This document shows positions 1-5,074 of a stretch of 5,207 bases of DNA, piece by piece. Each line of letters opens with the position of its first letter. The first letter of the stretch is position 1. The notes under the pieces are model-generated. The model had not been told where the DNA came from. It was given only the letters and a program-made list of their open reading frames with translations, and did no database searches. A program made the position numbers and the translations under genes. Source of the stretch: an uncultured Anaerolineaceae bacterium (GTDB lineage: Bacteria > Chloroflexota > Anaerolineae > Anaerolineales > Anaerolineaceae); NCBI GenBank assembly GCA_937894825.1, contig CALCQT010000342.1:1-5207 (forward strand). The letters run 5' to 3'.

Positions 1-416
1 GGGCGCGGGATATCATTCAGATTCAGAATCGCCTTCACCATCAATTGCACCTGCCGCTTATCCGCTCCGCCATACCCCACCACGGCCTGCTTGACTTCCA
101 TCGGGGTAAACTCCAAAATGTCCATGCCAACCTGTGCCAGGCTCAGCATGATCACCCCGCGTGCCTGGCCGACCGCAATCGCGGTTGTCACATTGCGATG
201 AAAAAACAACTTCTCCACAGCCGCCTTTTCAGGCCGGTGGAGAAGTATTTTTTGATTCATTTCATGATAAAGCTGGAGCAGCCGGGCTTCCATTTTCATA
301 TCGGAAGCGGTCGAAATGACGCCATATTCAATCAGTTTCAGCGTACCATTCGCAGCTGCATCAATAAACCCGTAGCCGGTCAACGCCGTCCCGGGATCAA
401 TCCCCAAAACAACCAT
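1..416 (-). CDS. ruvC: Holliday junction resolvase RuvC (N-terminal part; 3' end outside the window)
   Basis: RuvC is the dimeric endonuclease that cuts four-way Holliday junctions together with the RuvAB branch-migration motor, in the cytoplasm. Translating the minus strand from the ATG at 414-416 gives about 139 residues with family hallmarks. GIDPGT at residues 5-10 carries the first catalytic Asp (D7). The stretch around residue 68 (AAVEKLFFHRNVTTAI) carries the second acidic residue, E68, followed by GQARGV. PMEVKQAVVGYGGADKRQV lies near 105-123. The last two catalytic acidic residues (about 140 in the family) lie just beyond the left edge, so the gene is cut by the window and not visibly broken. 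The start is 6 nt after the yebC stop. An AAGGTGAT ribosome site lies inside the end of yebC (429-436), suggesting translational coupling. The identification is secure; only completeness cannot be judged. Confidence 0.95.
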   Translation of the reverse strand, partial: MVVLGIDPGTALTGYGFIDAAANGTLKLIEYGVISTASDMKMEARLLQLYHEMNQKILLHRPEKAAVEKLFFHRNVTTAIAVGQARGVIMLSLAQVGMDILEFTPMEVKQAVVGYGGADKRQVQLMVKAILNLNDIPR

Positions 417-422
417 GAACGG

Positions 423-1178
423 TTAGTTATCACCTTCCAGTGCTGCGATTGCCTCGTCACTGATCTTCAGATTATGGTACACCTGCTGAACATCGTCCAG
501 GTCATCCAAATTGTCTGCCACCCGCAAAACCTGCAAGGTTTCATCCACCGAGAGTTCCATTTCCTGATTCGGGATCATCCGCAAAGATGCTTCCGCAATG
601 TGCAGCCCGGCGTTGAAGAAGGCATTGCTAAGCGTCTTGAAATTCTCCACTTCGGCATAAACTTCAATCCCGTCTTCAGACTCTTCAACGTCATCAGCGC
701 CATTTTCCAGCGAAAGTTCGAACACCTTGTCAAAATCCAGATTATCACCGGTCAACAGAAAATAAGTCTTGCGTGAGAACTGCCAGGCAACGGAACCACT
801 TTCCCCCATGCTGCCGCCCCCTCTTGAGAGGGCATGCCGTACTTCAGCCACGGTCCGGTTGCGGTTCTCGGTTACGCATTCAACCATGAAAGCAACGCCC
901 TTCGGTCCATAGCCTTCATACATGACGTCTTCAAAAACAGCGCCGTCTTTTGATTCGCCTGTTCCGCGTTTAATGGCCCGGTCAATACTGTCCTTAGGCA
1001 TGTTATTGTCGCGTGCCTTGTCAATTGCAAGCCGCAATCTGAAGTTCGTGCCCGGATCGCCGCCTTCGCGTGCTGAAAGCGTAATTTCCTTCGCCAGCTT
1101 TGTAAAAAGCTGACCTCTCTTGGCGTCACCTGCGCCCTTCTTTCGTTTAATTGTAGCCCAATGAGAATGGCCTGACAT
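423..1178 (-). CDS. yebC: YebC/PmpR/TACO1 family protein
   Basis: A 251-residue protein of the usual family length (about 240-250). It opens with the signature MSGHSHWATIKRKKGAGDAK, where the family norm is GHSKW. RGQLFTKLAKEI, the NFRLRLAIDKAR-NNMPKD segment (about 45-63) and the RAIKRGTGE segment follow. The middle domain has YEGYGPKGVAFMVECVTENRNRTVAEVRHALSRGGG (about 88-122). The acidic C-terminal domain ends with ADNLDDLDDVQQVYHN. Family members have been described both as DNA-binding regulators (PmpR) and as ribosome-associated factors that relieve stalling on proline-rich sequences (YebC/TACO1); the sequence does not decide between them. The start is supported by AAGAGGAGA at 1186-1194, 7 nt upstream. 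It sits directly upstream of ruvC, a conserved pairing. Nothing looks broken. Confidence 0.96.
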   Translation of the reverse strand: MSGHSHWATIKRKKGAGDAKRGQLFTKLAKEITLSAREGGDPGTNFRLRLAIDKARDNNMPKDSIDRAIKRGTGESKDGAVFEDVMYEGYGPKGVAFMVECVTENRNRTVAEVRHALSRGGGSMGESGSVAWQFSRKTYFLLTGDNLDFDKVFELSLENGADDVEESEDGIEVYAEVENFKTLSNAFFNAGLHIAEASLRMIPNQEMELSVDETLQVLRVADNLDDLDDVQQVYHNLKISDEAIAALEGDN

Positions 1179-1185
1179 ATTTCAT

Positions 1186-1194
1186 TCTCCTCTT
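1186..1194 (-). promoter_or_regulatory. Ribosome binding site of yebC
   Basis: The minus strand reads AAGAGGAGA, 7 nt before the ATG, which fixes the yebC start at the conserved MSGHS sequence. Confidence 0.8.
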
Positions 1195-1277
1195 AAAATA
1201 GAATCTGTTTCATATCCAGGGGATTTCCCTTTAGAGGTTCATTAATAGACCCGGAAAAATCCGTTCGTGACTGGTCA

Positions 1278-1283
1278 ATTATA
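1278..1283 (-). promoter_or_regulatory. Possible -10 box for the yebC-ruvC transcript
   Basis: The minus strand has a perfect TATAAT in the 189-nt gap upstream of yebC. Transcription would start near 1271, leaving a leader of about 93 nt. No good -35 hexamer is present at 16-19 nt spacing (the candidates read GCCGTC or AGCCGT), and the TGn extension is not in register, so this is a weak prediction. Confidence 0.3.
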
Positions 1284-1367
1284 CACGTTTTTTTCTTCTG
1301 ACGGCTTTCTTTACAAAAATTTACCGAAAACTGAAGAATAGAATCAAAAATCCCCTGTGTCTTTTTG

Positions 1368-2144
1368 TCAAATTGTCGCGGACTGCTTCACGACCGGATT
1401 TACCAGTCTGCCAATACCGTCAATCTGCACCTCGACCACATCCCCTGCCTCCAATGGAGAAGTCCCCGCCGGCGTTCCGGTCAGAACCACATCCCCCGGA
1501 TTCAGTGTCATCACAGAAGAGATAAAGGCCAGAATTGAAGGGATTGAGAAAATCATATCACGGGTGGAGGCCATTTGACGCAGTTCGGAATTCACACGGC
1601 AGGTCAGCATAGCGTCCGCCGGCTCAAAGTCCGTCTCGATCCAGGGGCCCAGCGGGCAAAAAGTGTCAAAACCCTTCCCGCGGGTCCAGGTATCATCATT
1701 TTTCTGCAGCTCTCGTTCCGTCACGTCGTTGGCAGCGGTATATCCGAAGACATAATTGTAAGCATCCTCCGCCAGAATCGCCTTTGCTTTTTTTCCGATC
1801 ACAATTGCCAGTTCACATTCATGCTCAACGCGCTTGGAAATTTCCGGCAAAACAATTCCGTCGCCCATGCCGACCACCGCGCTCGGCGGTTTCAGAAAAA
1901 TGGTGGGGATCTCCGGAATTTCCCGGTTAAATTCCCGGGTGTGATCAATATAATTCCAGCCCACAGCCACAATTTTTCCGGGAACCAAGGGAGCCAGCAA
2001 TTTTACATTCTCAATCGGGGTATCGGCTTCCAACCGGCGATATTCCGAGAAAAGATCGCCCTCGATCTCTCCGACCCGGTCTTCATAAATCCAACCCGCT
2101 TTCGGCTCTGCAACGCCCTGTTTTTGAAATCTGATGAACCGCAT
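1368..2144 (-). CDS. Fumarylacetoacetate hydrolase (FAH) family protein
   Basis: A 258-residue cytosolic enzyme of the FAH fold, with the metal site and loops typical of the short (FAHD1/HpcE-like) members. A short N-terminal domain (about 1-50) is followed by the catalytic core. The core holds GWNYIDHTREF (62-72), FLKPPSAVVG (83-92), and EHECELAIVIGK (107-118) with the likely metal ligands E109 and E111. It also holds TAANDVTERELQ (137-147) with the third ligand D140, RGKGFDTFCPLGPW (155-168) and LTGTPAGTSPL (221-231). The family includes acylpyruvate hydrolases, oxaloacetate decarboxylase/tautomerase and 2-hydroxyhepta-2,4-diene-1,7-dioate isomerase; the sequence alone does not fix the substrate. 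The start is the ATG at 2142-2144, because a perfect AAAGGAGG lies 5 nt upstream; an upstream extension to 2189 has no such support and overlaps the corA end. It begins 13 nt after the corA stop, so the two are probably co-transcribed. Confidence 0.93.
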   Translation of the reverse strand: MRFIRFQKQGVAEPKAGWIYEDRVGEIEGDLFSEYRRLEADTPIENVKLLAPLVPGKIVAVGWNYIDHTREFNREIPEIPTIFLKPPSAVVGMGDGIVLPEISKRVEHECELAIVIGKKAKAILAEDAYNYVFGYTAANDVTERELQKNDDTWTRGKGFDTFCPLGPWIETDFEPADAMLTCRVNSELRQMASTRDMIFSIPSILAFISSVMTLNPGDVVLTGTPAGTSPLEAGDVVEVQIDGIGRLVNPVVKQSATI

Positions 2145-2149
2145 ATCCG

Positions 2150-2157
2150 CCTCCTTT
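2150..2157 (-). promoter_or_regulatory. Ribosome binding site that decides the FAH gene start
   Basis: AAAGGAGG on the minus strand, 5 nt before the ATG at 2144 and directly after the corA stop codon (2158-2160). It selects the MRFIRFQ start over the longer open frame beginning at 2189. Confidence 0.85.
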
Positions 2158-2610
2158 TTAAAACCAGTTCCATTTTTGAAAAAGTACAATTGAAATGAGC
2201 ATCAACACCCCCACCAGGGACAAAACAACCACAGCTGCCAGCGGATGGGAAGAGATCAAATCCGGGAAATTAATATTCATGCCCAAAAAACCGGAAATGA
2301 TATTCGGGATGCTCATGATGATCGTGACGGAAGCCAGGATCTTCATCACAACGTTCAGATTATTTGAAATGACCGAAGCAAAGGCATCCATCAATGAGGC
2401 GAGAATTGAACTGGAGATGTTCGTCATGTCAATCGCCTGTGTGTTTTCGGTGATGACGTCTTCCAGCAGATCCTCATCCTCTTCATATTTCTTAAAAGCC
2501 CGCAAACGGGTCAAACGTACCAGCGTCAGCTCATTCTGTTTCAAGGCCTGCGAAAAATAGACATAACTCTTTTGATATTTCAGAAGGTTTAATAATTCGG
2601 TATTCTGCAT
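2158..2610 (-). CDS. C-terminal fragment of CorA family transporter (GMN motif, two membrane helices)
   Basis: A 150-residue frame from an internal ATG, holding the CorA stalk and pore. It starts with MQNTELLNLLKYQKSYVYF and continues to YEEDEDLLEDVITENTQAI (42-60), a long cytosolic helix. DAFASVISNNLNVVMK (75-90) leads into the first membrane helix (about 89-109). The universally conserved GMN is at 110-112, followed by the NFPD periplasmic loop and the second membrane helix (about 123-144), and it ends in QKWNWF. In-frame homology begins upstream of the ATG, at LEDKLYAS (from 2634), so the ATG is an internal methionine and not a true start. I see no ribosome site in front of it. It lacks the cytosolic sensing domain and would not be a regulated channel on its own. 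Confidence 0.7.
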   Translation of the reverse strand: MQNTELLNLLKYQKSYVYFSQALKQNELTLVRLTRLRAFKKYEEDEDLLEDVITENTQAIDMTNISSSILASLMDAFASVISNNLNVVMKILASVTIIMSIPNIISGFLGMNINFPDLISSHPLAAVVVLSLVGVLMLISIVLFQKWNWF

Positions 2611-3062
2611 GGAAGCGTATAATTTGTCTTCCAGGCCAGAAATTTCACCGTTACCATCATCAACAGCCGCAATGCAAAACGATAACGTTTGGTCGTGGAC
2701 AATTTCGAGACTTTTCCACTGGCAAATGTTTGGATGACTTCTGTGTTCTGGCTGCTGACCGTTACGAGATATTTGTCTGTCAGAATGATCCCCAACGGCA
2801 CGGTGACAAAAGGGATGTCTACATTTTCACCACGGAAAAAAGGAACGCGCACAACAATCAGCATGGTACTTTCGTCTTCTTCTTCAATCCGTGACCGTTC
2901 ATCAATATCAAGGGAATAGGTCAGAAAATCCAACGGGATGCCCAAATTACAGATGAATTCTTTCTCTTCCGGAGTGGGGTTGACGGTATTGATCCAACAA
3001 TTCAGAGCAGCCTCATCCAGTTTTTCCAGATCAAATTCATTATTTTTATAAAACGAAAGCAT
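2589..3062 (-). CDS. N-terminal fragment of CorA family transporter
   Basis: A 157-residue reading frame holding the soluble alpha/beta domain of CorA. Visible family segments include FLTYSLDIDERSRIEEEDE (about 47-64, typical of CorA of the Firmicutes-like subgroup), MLIVVRVPF (67-75), TVPLGIILTDKYLVTVSS (87-104) and GKVSKLSTTKRYRFALRLL (116-134). Homology holds to about FLAW (141-144). The last 13 residues (from K145 to the stop at 2589) are out of frame and read across the start of the second fragment. It has no membrane helix and no GMN motif. The start at 3062 has an excellent AAAGGAGGTG site, so this truncated piece is probably still translated. It is the 5' half of the broken gene described for 2158-3062. 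Confidence 0.75.
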   Translation of the reverse strand: MLSFYKNNEFDLEKLDEAALNCWINTVNPTPEEKEFICNLGIPLDFLTYSLDIDERSRIEEEDESTMLIVVRVPFFRGENVDIPFVTVPLGIILTDKYLVTVSSQNTEVIQTFASGKVSKLSTTKRYRFALRLLMMVTVKFLAWKTNYTLPCRIPNY

Positions 3063-3066
3063 CCGC

Positions 3067-3076
3067 CACCTCCTTT
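3067..3076 (-). promoter_or_regulatory. Ribosome binding site of the corA remnant
   Basis: The minus strand reads AAAGGAGGTG, an almost full match to the anti-Shine-Dalgarno complement, 4 nt before the ATG at 3060-3062. The translation signal is intact although the gene downstream is frameshifted. Confidence 0.8.
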
Positions 3077-3210
3077 AACCTATTTTAATGTACCGCCCAA
3101 TCAGGCGGCTCTACTATTTTACTAAGGGGATTCGATTTCGAAAAGGTCCGGGGTTTTGTCCGTAATTGGTACGAGTGCCGTTGTCGCCTGGATTTCTGAC
3201 AAAATTCTGA

Positions 3211-3239
3211 TTGTCCCGCCGCCGCAACCGTTGTATAAT
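3211..3239 (+). promoter_or_regulatory. Promoter of ssrA
   Basis: A sigma-70 type promoter: TTGTCC (-35, 3211-3216), a 17-nt spacer and a perfect TATAAT (-10, 3234-3239). Transcription would start near 3246, a few bases before the mature tmRNA 5' end at 3252. Position and spacing both fit. Confidence 0.8.
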
Positions 3240-3251
3240 AATAGTCCAATT

Positions 3252-3653
3252 GGGGATGCCCTGGTTTCGACGGGGGAGGCTGGTCCCGGATTGCGAGCCG
3301 AGAGGTACCGATCTCGTAAAATCAGTGCAAACAATTAAGTGCCAACAATCGCACTTCCTACGCTGCTCTGCCCCTCGCTGCCTAAGCGAGACGGCTTAGC
3401 CGCCTGACCTCTTCAGGTCACGTCCACCCGCATCGTACTCCTGACCGATCGCGGAGTGGGCGACACAAAGTCAGGATGCTGCCCGCGGATTCACGACGCG
3501 GAACAAAAGAGGGCCTTCGGGTCTGAGTGAATCGCCTGAAAAGGTTTTGTTCGTCGCTCCTTCAACAGGCTAAACCAATCAACGAACTATGCTCGTAGTA
3601 TATTCGCGGGTCGATTCTTTCGGACGCGGGTTCGACTCCCGCCATCTCCACCA
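3252..3653 (+). ncRNA. ssrA: Transfer-messenger RNA (tmRNA, SsrA)
   Basis: A one-piece tmRNA of 402 nt, which acts as both tRNA-Ala and mRNA to rescue stalled ribosomes with SmpB and tag the nascent peptide for proteolysis. The 5' end GGGGATGCCCTGGTTTCGACGG is the conserved tmRNA opening. Its first 7 bases pair with CATCTCC (3643-3649), including the G3:U pair that alanyl-tRNA synthetase recognises. Discriminator A and CCA are encoded (3650-3653). The T arm is GCGGG-TTCGACT-CCCGC (3626-3642). The tag frame starts at GCC (3341), preceded by TTAAGT, and ends at TAA (3383-3385). That stop codon sits in the stem of a hairpin (CTAAGC 3382-3387 with GCTTAG 3394-3399). A further perfect hairpin (TGACCT 3405-3410 with AGGTCA 3415-3420) begins the pseudoknot region. 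Promoter and terminator are both recognisable. No sign of a permuted or split form. Confidence 0.97.
3341..3385 (+). other. tmRNA proteolysis tag reading frame (ANNRTSYAALPLAA)
   Basis: Inside the tmRNA, 14 codons from GCC (3341-3343) to the TAA at 3383-3385 encode ANNRTSYAALPLAA. The AN(N/D) start and the hydrophobic LAA end are those expected of SsrA degrons read by ClpXP-type proteases. The penultimate part is PLAA instead of the more common ALAA. The resume codon is inferred from the AAGT motif before it and from the resulting peptide. Confidence 0.88.
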
Positions 3654-3657
3654 AGTT

Positions 3658-3708
3658 ATAAGCTACATTTTGTTGGTAGTAAATCAACAAAATGTAGCTT
3701 ATTTTTTT
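3658..3708 (+). terminator. Intrinsic terminator of ssrA
   Basis: A perfect 18-bp inverted repeat (3658-3675 with 3685-3702, starting ATAAGCTACATTTTGTTG) with a 9-nt loop, followed by a run of seven T (3702-3708). It begins only 4 nt after the encoded CCA. The T-run lies on the plus-strand side only, so it terminates the tmRNA transcript. Confidence 0.93.
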
Positions 3709-3998
3709 CCCCCTGTGTTTGGTTTAACAGAAACAGACAGAAACATAATTGACTGCAGCATCTTTAGAAAATTACAGATTGCCGTGCAGATGATAAAATT
3801 ATTTGTAGCAATACAATTATTAATTGAAGGCATTTAAAACAAAATAACGGCAATTTGGAAAAACTAACGTCGTTTATGACTTTCTGCCTCTTTCTTTACA
3901 TTGGTGAATAACTGGCTCTTTTGATTAGTAGATTGAAAACCACCAACAAGTGATCCCATCTGCGTTCTGTGTGTTTGCATGTTTTCTGGTGATCATCA

Positions 3999-4046
3999 AT
4001 GGAACGAACGGATTGCGCGAAATTTACAGAGGCTGTTGCAGAGTAG
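3999..4046 (+). CDS. Possible 15-codon leader ORF upstream of the GTPase gene
   Basis: ATG at 3999 opens a frame encoding MERTDCAKFTEAVAE, ending in TAG at 4044-4046. GGTGATC (3988-3994) matches part of the anti-Shine-Dalgarno complement and lies 4 nt before the ATG, a slightly short spacing. The stop codon abuts a perfect inverted repeat, and the GTPase start follows 53 nt later. An ORF this short can occur by chance; no function is recognisable and I give it low confidence. Confidence 0.2.
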   Translation: MERTDCAKFTEAVAE

Positions 4047-4063
4047 AAGAATTTGAATTCTTC
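4046..4063. repeat. Perfect inverted repeat upstream of the GTPase gene (operator- or hairpin-like)
   Basis: GAAGAATT-TG-AATTCTTC: 8-bp arms with a 2-bp centre, 36 nt before the GTPase start codon. As DNA it could bind a dimeric regulator. As RNA it would need unpaired loop bases and leave a shorter AT-rich stem. No T-run follows, so it is not an intrinsic terminator. Its role is unknown. Confidence 0.5.
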
Positions 4064-4082
4064 AATAACAAGCATCAACTAC

Positions 4083-4090
4083 AAAGGAGA
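4083..4090 (+). promoter_or_regulatory. Ribosome binding site of the GTPase gene
   Basis: AAAGGAGA, 9 nt before the ATG at 4100. It supports that start, which also places the P-loop at the usual distance from the N-terminus. Confidence 0.8.
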
Positions 4091-4099
4091 TAAAGTACT

Positions 4100-5074
4100 A
4101 TGAAACGAGGAAATGTATTAGTTGTTGGCAACTCAGGGGTAGGGAAATCGACCCTGATTAACACAGTTCTTGGCAAAGAAGTCGCCGAGACAGGTTGGGG
4201 AACAGAAGGAACTACAAATGGACTGACGATATACGAAAGCGAAAAGATACCTTTTCGCATTATAGATACGATTGGATTTGAACCTTCCTTGATTAAACAA
4301 ATTAAAGCAGTAAATGCAATAAGAAAATGGTCAAAGGACAGTGCGAAGAAAGGATTCGAGGACACGCAAATAAATCTGATATGGATTTGCATAGACGGTA
4401 CTGCCAGCAAACTATTCCACAAAACGATTAACGACCTATCTCAAGCGACAGCAATGTGGAAGTCAGTTCCAGTCATCGTTGTAATCACAAAATCCTATTC
4501 TGAGCCTGACAGAAAGAAAAATATTGATATGGTACATAATGCTTTTGCAAAACAAAAGCATTACTCAACAAATTTACGGGAAGTAATTCCAGTTGTAGCC
4601 TCTACATTTGTTCTGAACGATAGCGCTTATGCCCCACCGGCAGGAGTTACCGAACTCATAGATGCAACCAACGAATTGATGCCGGAGGGTGTAAAAGCAG
4701 CCGAAAAAGACATTGCCAGCTTCAAACTCAACCGTAAGCGAGCCATGGCACATGGAGTTACCGGTGCAGCAACCGCAGCAGCAGTTGTTGTTGGAATGGT
4801 TCCAATACCCTTTTCGGATGCTTTATTACTCTCTCCAATAGAAATAGCTGAAGTTAATGCTCTTACTCAAGTATATGGCATAAATAAAGATGAAGAATCA
4901 AAACAATTCATCAATTCCATTGTTGAAGTCGGAACGGTAAGCGTTGCCGCCAAAGCAGCAATAAGTGGATTGAAAGGAATTCCTGGAATAAATTTAGGCG
5001 CAAGCGCAATAAACGCATTGGCAATATCCCGCAAAGTGGAAAGAGTCATTTCCCCTAAATTAAAGACGATGTAA
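4100..5074 (+). CDS. P-loop GTPase with DUF697-like C-terminal region, function unknown
   Basis: 324 residues. The N-terminal domain (about 4-170) is a TRAFAC-class GTPase: G1 P-loop GNSGVGKS (10-17), G2 candidate Thr at 38-39 in GTEGTTNG, G3 DTIG (56-59), G4 region VVITKSYS (127-134) and G5-like VVAS (165-168). The G4 reads TKSY, without the usual Asp of N/TKxD that selects guanine, so base specificity is not assured. The C-terminal region (about 213-310) resembles DUF697, with Ala/Gly-rich hydrophobic stretches. It holds GAATAAAVVVGMVPIPFSDA (222-241), the SPIEIAEVNALTQVYGI segment (245-261) and VEVGTVSVAAKAAISGLKGI (275-294), suggesting membrane contact. The last 17 residues (RKVERVISPKLKTM region) are basic and do not look like the usual Gly-containing DUF697 ending, so the protein may be clipped. 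Composition is more AT-rich than the left-hand genes. It stands alone, with its own ribosome site. Confidence 0.85.
   Translation: MKRGNVLVVGNSGVGKSTLINTVLGKEVAETGWGTEGTTNGLTIYESEKIPFRIIDTIGFEPSLIKQIKAVNAIRKWSKDSAKKGFEDTQINLIWICIDGTASKLFHKTINDLSQATAMWKSVPVIVVITKSYSEPDRKKNIDMVHNAFAKQKHYSTNLREVIPVVASTFVLNDSAYAPPAGVTELIDATNELMPEGVKAAEKDIASFKLNRKRAMAHGVTGAATAAAVVVGMVPIPFSDALLLSPIEIAEVNALTQVYGINKDEESKQFINSIVEVGTVSVAAKAAISGLKGIPGINLGASAINALAISRKVERVISPKLKTM

Larger units (their letters stand above)
2158..3062 (-). pseudogene. corA: corA-type magnesium/divalent cation transporter, frameshifted by an internal deletion
   Basis: Two minus-strand frames together make one CorA family channel (a pentameric inner-membrane Mg2+/Co2+ channel). 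The first frame (from 3062) matches the N-terminal cytosolic domain up to about W144 (codon 2631-2633). The second matches from LEDKLYASMQN (from 2634) through the stalk helix, the GMN selectivity motif and both membrane helices to the stop at 2158-2160. The two homologous parts meet at 2631-2636 but lie in different frames. Compared with my recollection of CorA relatives, about ten residues of the stalk helix are missing. A deletion of 34 nt between two TGG copies would explain both the loss and the frame change. Neither half alone can form a channel. An assembly error cannot be excluded, although a 34-nt loss is not a typical homopolymer slip. A strong ribosome site is retained, suggesting recent decay. 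Confidence 0.8.
3709..4099. other. Intergenic region between ssrA and the GTPase gene
   Basis: About 390 nt, AT-rich, with no convincing gene. The open frames here on both strands are short and have no family resemblance. Possible signals are an extended -10-like TGATAAAAT (3791-3799) without a good -35, a 15-codon ORF with a ribosome-site-like GGTGATC (3988-4046), a perfect inverted repeat (4046-4063) and the GTPase ribosome site (4083-4090). I see no copy of the ssrA 3' end that would mark an attachment site. Confidence 0.6.

Noticed and set aside
45..776. Long plus-strand open frame of 243 codons
   Set aside because: It lies antisense to ruvC and yebC, both unmistakable; its translation is rich in His, Gln and Cys with no family look and it has no ribosome site.
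1345..1367. CAAAAA/TTTTTG inverted repeat after the FAH gene, considered as an intrinsic terminator
   Set aside because: The stem is six A:T-rich pairs with an 11-nt loop and no following T-run, so it is too weak to call.
1575..2198. Plus-strand open frame of 207 codons
   Set aside because: Antisense shadow of the FAH family gene, whose metal-site motifs are clear on the other strand.
3092..3109. Small hairpin CCGCC-CAATCA-GGCGG between corA and ssrA, considered as a terminator or a Mg2+-sensing leader
   Set aside because: Only 5 bp, with no T-run in either direction, and far too small to be a magnesium riboswitch.
3589..3837. Plus-strand frame of 82 codons starting inside ssrA
   Set aside because: It runs through the tmRNA T arm, the CCA end and the terminator stem; it is a by-product of these structures.
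4075..4422. Minus-strand frame of 115 codons
   Set aside because: Antisense to the GTPase domain containing the P-loop and DTIG motif; no ribosome site and no family resemblance.
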